A stretch of 64,000 nucleotides of DNA, from NCBI GenBank assembly GCA_963800285.1, contig CAWDAL010000015.1:372001-436000 (forward strand), written 5' to 3'. The stretch comes from DASUPK01 sp963800285 (GTDB lineage Bacteria; Actinomycetota; Thermoleophilia; Solirubrobacterales; 70-9). The notes beneath the pieces are model-generated. The model did no database searches and had not been told where the DNA came from. It was given only the letters and a program-made list of their open reading frames with translations. Positions 59,070 to 64,000 of the stretch are shown one piece after another. The position numbers and the translations under genes are program-made. How positions within the stretch are numbered: the stretch's first letter is position 1; the number at the start of each line of letters is the position of its first letter.

Positions 59070-59951
59070 ATGCCGAGAAAAAGAGTCAAGGGAGAGCAAG
59101 AGACGATCAGCTTCAGGGATCTGCAGGTGCTGGATTTCATCTGCAGGTTCGGTGTGGTCAATAGGACTGCCGTTCAGTGGTGGGCTGAGACCGGGAGGTC
59201 GGTGACCCTGGACAGGGAGCGTCGTCTGAGAGAAGCCGGATTGATCTCGGCCCACCCGCCGATCGGGCGAAGTGGCCCGCTGCTCGCGGTGACCTCACGT
59301 GGCCTGCGGCTCGCCGACCGAACTGAGCTCGGACCGGCCAGGGTCTCCGTCTGGTCGGCGAACCACTCGATCGTCTGCGCTCAGCTCGCCGCCCACCTCG
59401 AGCGCTCAGGCGACGAGGTCCTCTCCGAGCGCGAGCTGCTCGCCGAGGAGCGCCACTTCGGCGAGCGCTGCTACTCGGCGCAGCGCAGCTATCCCGACCG
59501 AGGTTGGCATCGCCCCGATCTCTACCGCTTCACCCTCGAAGGTGACCAGCCCCAGGAGCACGCCGTCGAGGTAGAGCTGACCGCGAAGGCACCGGAGCGG
59601 CTGGTGGGGATACTCAACGCCTGGCAGTCCCACAAGATGCGCAACCCCGAGGGCCGTGAGCTGATCCAGCCCAGCAAGCAGACTCCCCACTGGATCCTCT
59701 ACCTCTGCGCGCCCAAGGTCGTTCCCGTCGTCGAGCGAGCGGTGGAGAAGGCTGGCGCTGACTGGTGCGTATCGGTCCAGGAGCTCTGGTTCGAGCACTC
59801 CCCATTTGCCCGACCTGAAAGCCAGCCTAGCGGCGGGCGAGGCGACGGCCGTCAACCCCCGGAGGGGGTCGGGGCGAAGCCCCTTGACGGCCGCGCCGCC
59901 GCCGCTACTGTCGCGGCCAGGTCGGGTGGGGATGAGGTTCGGCAGGGGTGA
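59070..59951 (+). CDS. Replication-relaxation-like winged-helix protein
   Basis: 293 aa from ATG 59070 (longer reading from 59043 possible). N-terminal winged helix (FRDLQVLDFICRFGVVNRTA, RERRLREAGLISAHPPIGRS, LLAVTSRGLRLADRTE) and a central region with paired acidic residues (RPDLYRFTLEGDQPQEHAVE, VELTAKAPERL) that resembles replication-relaxation family proteins of actinobacterial plasmids and islands. The last 50 residues are low complexity and coincide with a three-way fold-back at 59846-59893. Likely acts in maintenance or transfer of the element. Confidence 0.65.
   Translation: MPRKRVKGEQETISFRDLQVLDFICRFGVVNRTAVQWWAETGRSVTLDRERRLREAGLISAHPPIGRSGPLLAVTSRGLRLADRTELGPARVSVWSANHSIVCAQLAAHLERSGDEVLSERELLAEERHFGERCYSAQRSYPDRGWHRPDLYRFTLEGDQPQEHAVEVELTAKAPERLVGILNAWQSHKMRNPEGRELIQPSKQTPHWILYLCAPKVVPVVERAVEKAGADWCVSVQELWFEHSPFARPESQPSGGRGDGRQPPEGVGAKPLDGRAAAATVAARSGGDEVRQG
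59846..59893. other. Three-way-junction fold-back (two hairpins within an outer stem)
   Basis: Outer arms CGGCCGTCAA (59846-59855) and TTGACGGCCG (59884-59893), 10 perfect pairs. Inside: CCCCC-GGA-GGGGG (59856-59868) and GGGGC-GAA-GCCCC (59871-59883). Every base but the loops and two linkers is paired. It lies within the 3' end of the preceding gene, 142 bases before the integrase. Confidence 0.75.
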
Positions 59952-60034
59952 CCCCTGAGCGGAAGATGCGGAATGTTCAGATTCATCTCTCCGGAATCCG
60001 CCGGGGGATCTTCGAAGATGGCAGTGAGCCCTGA

Positions 60035-61267
60035 ATGGCCGGCTACGACAACATCAGCGGACACGTATTCTTGCGCGAAGGCAAGCGGGGCGGGTCCTGG
60101 TACGCGAAGTATCGGATCGGCGAGCGCCAAAAGAAGAAGCGGCTCGGGCCCGCGTGGCGCGAGCGAGGACGTCCGCCAGAGGGCTACTTCACGCGTCGCA
60201 CCGCGGAGGCCGCGCTGCAGGAACTCCTGACGGACGCCCGCCGAGGTGCACAGACTTTGGCGCCGCGCTCGGTTGGTGTGACTTTTGGTGACGCGTCTGC
60301 TGAGTGGCTCCGGTACTGCACCCACGAGAGGGCAGTGAAGCGGTCCACTCTCTTGGACTACCGAGGGGTAGTTCGGGTGCTGGATTCAGAGTTGGCGGAC
60401 GTGCCGCTTGTCGAGGTGAGCACCGAACTCCTTGAACGCTGGCTCGCAGCGCGCCCACCCGCCCGCTCGAACCGGACCCGGGCGAAATACGTCGGTGCGC
60501 TCAACTCGATCTTCAAACGCGCACAGCGGGTCTGGAAGCTGCACACCAATCCCGCCGGACGCCTGGAGCGGCCGCGCGTCCGCAATACCAAGACGATCGA
60601 GGTCCATTCGCCCGAGGAGGTTTGGGCGCTCGCGCGGGCCGCGGATGACCAGGACGCTGCCACCTTCATCGTCGCTGCCTTCTGTGGGTTGAGGATCGGG
60701 GAGCTGCTGGCGCTCCGGTGGCGAGAGGTGGATTTCACCGCTCGCGTCGTCCGCGTGCGAGCGAGCTACACACAACACCGCGTGGATACGCCGAAGTCCT
60801 CGAGCATGCGGGCGGTGCCGATGGCCGACCCGGTGGCGCGGGCGCTCGACCGGCTCTCGCAGCGCGAGCACTTCGTCGGTGACGGCGACCTTGTCTTCCC
60901 GAATGAGGCGGGCAATCACCAGAATCCGAAGCGACTGCGCGGCCGCTACAGGGATGCTCAGGATGCTGCAGGCCTGAGAGGTCTGACCTTCCACGATCTG
61001 AGGCACACCTTTGGGACGCTCGCAATCAATCGGGCCGATCCGGTGAGCGTTCAACACTGGATGGGCCATGCGAATCTGCAGACGACCATGCGCTACCTGC
61101 ACTTCCGCCAGCGAGACGACGAAGCCGATCTGCTTTCGGAGGCGTTCGAGGAAAACCGGGTCCCGAATTTGGTCCCGAAGAGTGCCGATCTGAGCCCAAC
61201 TGGGGGCAGGTCAGAGGGTGAGGTCGTGCCTGAGCAGCCGCAGAACGTTGGATCCGCCCGGAGATGA
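60035..61267 (+). CDS. Tyrosine recombinase/integrase
   Basis: 410 aa. N-terminal AP2-like arm-binding domain (GGSWYAKYRIGERQKKKRLG), SAM-like core-binding domain, and catalytic domain with all key residues: Arg in CGLRIGELLALRWREVD, HDLRH in LTFHDLRHTFGTLA, HxxH/W-type GH in HWMGHANLQTTMRYLH and the nucleophile Tyr in that same stretch. The last codons and stop overlap the right attachment repeat. It should catalyse integration at the MIP18 3' end. Confidence 0.92.
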   Translation: MAGYDNISGHVFLREGKRGGSWYAKYRIGERQKKKRLGPAWRERGRPPEGYFTRRTAEAALQELLTDARRGAQTLAPRSVGVTFGDASAEWLRYCTHERAVKRSTLLDYRGVVRVLDSELADVPLVEVSTELLERWLAARPPARSNRTRAKYVGALNSIFKRAQRVWKLHTNPAGRLERPRVRNTKTIEVHSPEEVWALARAADDQDAATFIVAAFCGLRIGELLALRWREVDFTARVVRVRASYTQHRVDTPKSSSMRAVPMADPVARALDRLSQREHFVGDGDLVFPNEAGNHQNPKRLRGRYRDAQDAAGLRGLTFHDLRHTFGTLAINRADPVSVQHWMGHANLQTTMRYLHFRQRDDEADLLSEAFEENRVPNLVPKSADLSPTGGRSEGEVVPEQPQNVGSARR

Positions 61268-61309
61268 TGTCCGAGGACGCGAAGTTCGCGCTCGGGTACT
61301 AGCCCGCAA
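61257..61309 (+). repeat. Right attachment repeat of integrative element
   Basis: Copy of 55324-55376 with one mismatch (C61299). It contains the end of the integrase gene and, in another frame, the original C-terminal codons of the MIP18 gene (ending GGGTACTAG). Confidence 0.9.
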
Positions 61310-61395
61310 CGAGGTTGCGCGCGTAGTTCCGCAACCCGCGTGATCAGGGCCGAAGTGAGTGGCCACTACCGAGGCCGGAGCGGGGGTGCGCACCG

Positions 61396-61626
61396 ATGAA
61401 GCAGCGGTCGGGAACGGCGACCATGGCGGTGATGGAGCGAATCCACGACAGAGTGCACCACTGGCTGGACTCCGACCTCGTCGGGGTCGCGGTGACGCTC
61501 GCGGCGGCAGCGGTCTTTGGCCTCGCCTTCGTGGGCTTCTACTTCGCCGGACCCATCGGCGGGATCGCCTTCGCGATCTTCAGCATCGGGCTGATCGCGA
61601 TGATTGTGATCCAGCCCGGCCGTTAG
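61396..61626 (+). CDS. Small membrane protein, unknown function
   Basis: 76 aa. An amphipathic N-terminus (MERIHDRVHHWLDSDLVGVA) precedes two membrane helices (VTLAAAAVFGLAFVGFYFAG, GIAFAIFSIGLIAMIVIQPG). Internal ATGs at 61426 and 61435 are possible starts. Before insertion of the element it would have been the gene after MIP18. No function can be assigned. Confidence 0.55.
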   Translation: MKQRSGTATMAVMERIHDRVHHWLDSDLVGVAVTLAAAAVFGLAFVGFYFAGPIGGIAFAIFSIGLIAMIVIQPGR

Positions 61627-61687
61627 ACCGGCTTTGTCCTGACTCAGGACATTGCTGGTGGGTTTCGGCTCTAGTTCATCCGGAGCC

Positions 61688-61715
61688 TTGACAAATCCCG
61701 CCGGGTCGATAAGGG
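61688..61715 (+). promoter_or_regulatory. Promoter of the ROK repressor gene
   Basis: TTGACA (61688-61693), 16 bases, TAAGGG (61710-61715). The start would be near 61722, 4 bases before GTG 61726, so the transcript is nearly leaderless, in line with the lack of a ribosome site. Confidence 0.6.
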
Positions 61716-61725
61716 TTCGGCTCCG

Positions 61726-62940
61726 GTGGAATCTGCAGACTCCGGATCGCTCCGGTCACTGCGTGAGCTCAATCGCGGGCGCGTCATCGGCGCGCTGCGG
61801 GGGCGAGGGACCGCCAGTCGCGCGGAGATCGCCCGGGCAACCGGGCTCTCCCGCTCGACGGTCTCGAGCATCGTCTCCGACCTGATCGAGGCCGGGCTGC
61901 TCACTGAAGCGGCGGAGGCCACGGGCGTGGCGCACGGGGAGGCCGGCGGGCGGCCCCCCGTGCTCCTCTCCCTCAATCCGTCGGCCGGACTCGCCGTCGG
62001 CGTCGACTTCGGCCACACCCACCTGCGGGTGGCGGTGTCCGATCTCTCCCATGAGGTGCTGGCGGAGTCCTGGCGAGAGCTGGACGTCGACCACTCCGCC
62101 GAGGACGGACTGGATTCCGCGGCGGAGCTGGTCTCGGAGGTGCTGAAGGAGGCGAAGGTCGATCACAACGCCGTGATCGGGGTGGGCATGGGCCTGCCGG
62201 GCCCGATCAACAGCACGACCGGCGCGGTCGGCTCATCGTCGATCCTGCCCGGTTGGGTCGGTGTCAACGCCGCGATGGAGATGGAGCGGAGGCTCGGGCT
62301 CCCGGTCAGGGTCGAGAACGACGCCAACCTCGGCGCTCTCGCGGAGTTCGTCTGGGGGTCGGGCCGCGGTCACTCGGATGTCATCTACATCAAGCTCTCG
62401 TCGGGGGTCGGCGCCGGCCTGCTCTTCGCCGGGCGCCTTCATCATGGAGCCGGAGGCACCGCGGGGGAGATCGGCCACATCCCGACGCAGAATGGGACGG
62501 CGATCTGCCGTTGCGGCAGCCGGGGCTGCCTCGAGACCATCGCCTCGGTACGGGCGATCGCGGAGCAGGTCGGCGCCAGCCGGGGCGAGGACGTGTCGCC
62601 GCGGGATCTCCTGGGGCTGATCGCGGACCGAGACCCGGTGGCGACCCGCCTGATCGGCGAGGCCGGGCGCGAGATCGGGGTCGCGCTCGCGGGGCTGTGC
62701 AATCTCGTCAATCCGAATTGCGTGATCATCGGCGGCGATTTGAGCGCCGCCGGCGAGCTGATCACGGAGCCCGTGCTCGAGTCGATCCGCCGCTACGCGA
62801 TCACCAGCGCGGCGGAACAGGTCAGCGTCGTGGCCGGAGTCCTCGGGGAGCGCGCTGAGCTGCTCGGCGCGCTCGCACTGGTCCTGCACGCGAGCGACAG
62901 CGTCGTCGGCACGGGACCGCCCGCGCAGGTGGCCGCATGA
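61726..62940 (+). CDS. ROK-family transcriptional regulator (XylR/NagC-like)
   Basis: 404 aa. N-terminal helix-turn-helix (GTASRAEIARATGLSRSTVS), then a ROK sugar-kinase-like fold: VGVDFGHTHLRVAVSDLSHE, GVGMGLPGPINSTTGAVG, LPVRVENDANLGALAEFVWG and the zinc motif CRCGSRGCLETIAS. Such proteins repress sugar-uptake genes until the sugar binds. Next gene is a xylose-type binding protein, its likely target. Confidence 0.9.
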   Translation: MESADSGSLRSLRELNRGRVIGALRGRGTASRAEIARATGLSRSTVSSIVSDLIEAGLLTEAAEATGVAHGEAGGRPPVLLSLNPSAGLAVGVDFGHTHLRVAVSDLSHEVLAESWRELDVDHSAEDGLDSAAELVSEVLKEAKVDHNAVIGVGMGLPGPINSTTGAVGSSSILPGWVGVNAAMEMERRLGLPVRVENDANLGALAEFVWGSGRGHSDVIYIKLSSGVGAGLLFAGRLHHGAGGTAGEIGHIPTQNGTAICRCGSRGCLETIASVRAIAEQVGASRGEDVSPRDLLGLIADRDPVATRLIGEAGREIGVALAGLCNLVNPNCVIIGGDLSAAGELITEPVLESIRRYAITSAAEQVSVVAGVLGERAELLGALALVLHASDSVVGTGPPAQVAA

Positions 62941-62977
62941 ACCGTTTGGAATTCAGACCAACGAGAGAGGAACAACA

Positions 62978-64000
62978 GTGGAGGTGGTGCGTGTGACTAG
63001 ATCCAAGAGTTGGGCCCGTGGCGCCGTGCTTTCGATGGCGGCGCTGGTGATCGGGCTCGGGCTGGCCGCCTGTGGCGGCAGCAGTGGTGGCGGAGGGCCG
63101 AAGGTGGCCCTGTTGCTGCCGGAGTCGAAGACGACTCGCTACGAGGCCCACGATCATCCGGAGTTCGAGGCCGCCCTGAAGTCGGCGTGCTCGGACTGTG
63201 ACCTCATCTACAACAACGCCAACCAGGACGCGTCGACCCAGCAGTCTCAGATGGAGTCGGCGCTCACCGACGGGGCCGATGTGGTGGTCCTCGACCCGGT
63301 GGACTCCGCGTCCGCCGCGTCCATGGTGCAACTGGCGAAGCAGCAGAACGTTCCGGTTGTGAGCTACGACCGGCTGATCCTGGATACCCCTGATGTGGCC
63401 GCGTATGTCTCGTTCGACAACGTCAAGGTCGGAGAGCTTCAGGGCAGCACTCTCGCCAAGAAGCTCGCCGACGACGGGAACGCGAACGGGCCGATCGTGA
63501 GGATCAACGGCTCGCCGACGGACAACAACGCCACGCTGTTCGGTCAGGGTGCGTCCAAGGAGCTGGACGCCGCGGGCGTTCAGGTCGCCAAGGAGTACGA
63601 CACCCCGGATTGGAGTCCCGACAAGGCTCAGTCCGAGATGGATCAGGCGATCACGGCTCTGGGCAAGACCGGGTTCAAGGGCCTGTATGCCATGAACGAC
63701 GGCACCGCTGGTGGCGCGATCGCGGCCATGCAGGCAGCCGGAATCGATCCGAAGACGATCCCGTCGACGGGTCAGGACGCCGAGCTGGAGGCCGTCCAGC
63801 GCATCCTCACGGGTGACCAGTTCATGACGGTCTTCAAGGCGACGCGGCCTGAAGCCGAGACCTCCGCGAAGATCGCGGCGGCCCTGGCCCAGGGCAAGCC
63901 GATTCCGACCAGTGGTCTCCTCGTCGGGCAGACGAAGACCAACAACGGTGCGGCGGACATCCCGTCCTACCTGTTGACGCCGGTGGCGGCGACGAAGGAC
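62978..64000 (+). CDS. Sugar ABC transporter substrate-binding lipoprotein, xylose type (3' truncated)
   Basis: 341 codons visible; the gene runs off the window. Lipoprotein signal with lipobox LAAC (ALVIGLGLAACGGSSGGG), then a type I periplasmic-binding fold: VALLLPESKTTRYEAHDHPE, ALTDGADVVVLDPVDSASAA, VPVVSYDRLILDTPDVAAYV, GLYAMNDGTAGGAIAAMQAA. This is closest to XylF/ChvE-like proteins. GTG 62978 has GAGAGAGG upstream; GTG 62993 with GGAGG is an equal alternative. ATPase and permease genes should follow outside the window. Confidence 0.88.
   Translation, partial: MEVVRVTRSKSWARGAVLSMAALVIGLGLAACGGSSGGGGPKVALLLPESKTTRYEAHDHPEFEAALKSACSDCDLIYNNANQDASTQQSQMESALTDGADVVVLDPVDSASAASMVQLAKQQNVPVVSYDRLILDTPDVAAYVSFDNVKVGELQGSTLAKKLADDGNANGPIVRINGSPTDNNATLFGQGASKELDAAGVQVAKEYDTPDWSPDKAQSEMDQAITALGKTGFKGLYAMNDGTAGGAIAAMQAAGIDPKTIPSTGQDAELEAVQRILTGDQFMTVFKATRPEAETSAKIAAALAQGKPIPTSGLLVGQTKTNNGAADIPSYLLTPVAATKD

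Larger units (their letters stand above)
55324..61309 (+). mobile_element. Integrative element (about 5.9 kb) in the 3' end of the MIP18 gene
   Basis: Bounded by 53-base direct repeats 5933 bases apart. The tyrosine integrase is the last gene and its stop codon lies inside the right repeat. Contents: HTH/DUF433 antitoxin (frameshifted), PIN-like toxin, methyltransferase, glycoside-hydrolase lipoprotein, a replication-relaxation-like gene and two large fold-back sequences. There is no relaxase, coupling ATPase or full replicase, so it is an integrative or mobilizable island rather than a self-transmissible one. By eye its first half is less GC-rich than the surroundings. Confidence 0.85.

Noticed and set aside
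61359..61691. Overlapping plus-strand ORF across the small membrane protein
   Set aside because: Arg/Gly-rich shadow; the 61396 frame has two clear membrane helices and a sensible start.
1..64000. tRNA, rRNA or known riboswitch genes
   Set aside because: No acceptor/T-loop patterns, rRNA blocks or recognisable riboswitch cores seen by eye in the intergenic regions; a covariance-model scan would be needed to exclude small RNAs.

Overview
The window is high-GC, densely packed bacterial DNA with many ATGA/GTGA start-stop overlaps and frequent GTG/TTG starts. A group 1h ('actinobacterial-type') [NiFe]-hydrogenase locus, DUF5947 and DUF6084 accessory genes, a MarP-like protease and the overall gene style point to an actinomycete. 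Thermoleophilia/Solirubrobacterales is my best guess, by inference only. I saw no rRNA, tRNA or CRISPR array.

Layout: (1) 1-4.5 kb: threonine biosynthesis (end of hom, thrC, thrB), a protein built from perfect Ser-X-X triplets, and small genes. (2) 4.5-21.2 kb: hydrogen metabolism. A decayed second hydrogenase small-subunit gene and its small neighbour lie divergent to a strong promoter that starts a 15-gene run: hypC, hypC-like, hypD, hypE, hydrogenase small and large subunits, a NifU/Rieske-like Fe-S protein, DUF5947, DUF6084, an unknown, an endopeptidase, hypA, hypB, tandem SIS and hypF. On the opposite strand follow a NicO-type nickel transporter and a Fur-family regulator with a perfect Nur-like operator inside its own promoter. 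(3) 22-27.5 kb: glutamate synthase large subunit (TTG start) and a universal stress protein. (4) 27.5-37.1 kb: a two-component system plus a redox/envelope region. Three operon-like units carry membrane-anchored Gly/Ser proteins with repeated (T/S)G(S/T)SG motifs, small membrane proteins with a shared C-terminus, a ferric-reductase-like membrane protein, a flavin reductase, a ferredoxin and an ApbE flavin transferase. Each unit has the same 7+4+7 direct repeat about 76-84 bases upstream of its first gene, a good candidate site for the adjacent OmpR-type regulator. A SpoIIE/GAF phosphatase and a STAS protein follow.

(5) 37-55 kb: FHA, SRPBCC and lipoprotein genes; a penicillin-binding protein divergent from a MarP-like protease; an HxlR regulator; an addB-addA-GGCT operon (addB frameshifted in this sequence, the GGCT gene apparently using CTG); a secreted PxKF repeat protein; HAD, FxsA and MIP18 (DUF59) genes. 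(6) 55.3-61.3 kb: a 5.9-kb integrative element inserted in the 3' end of the MIP18 gene. It is bounded by 53-bp direct repeats with one mismatch and carries a tyrosine integrase, a replication-relaxation-like protein, a DUF433/PIN-like toxin-antitoxin pair (antitoxin frameshifted), a methyltransferase, a glycoside-hydrolase lipoprotein and two elaborate fold-back sequences. (7) 61.4-64 kb: a small membrane protein, a ROK repressor and the start of a xylose-type sugar-binding lipoprotein gene that runs off the window.

The best candidates for something undescribed are the putative flavinylated envelope electron-transfer system with its own two-component regulon (region 4), and the hydrogenase locus with its decayed paralogue and several unnamed conserved accessory genes (region 2).
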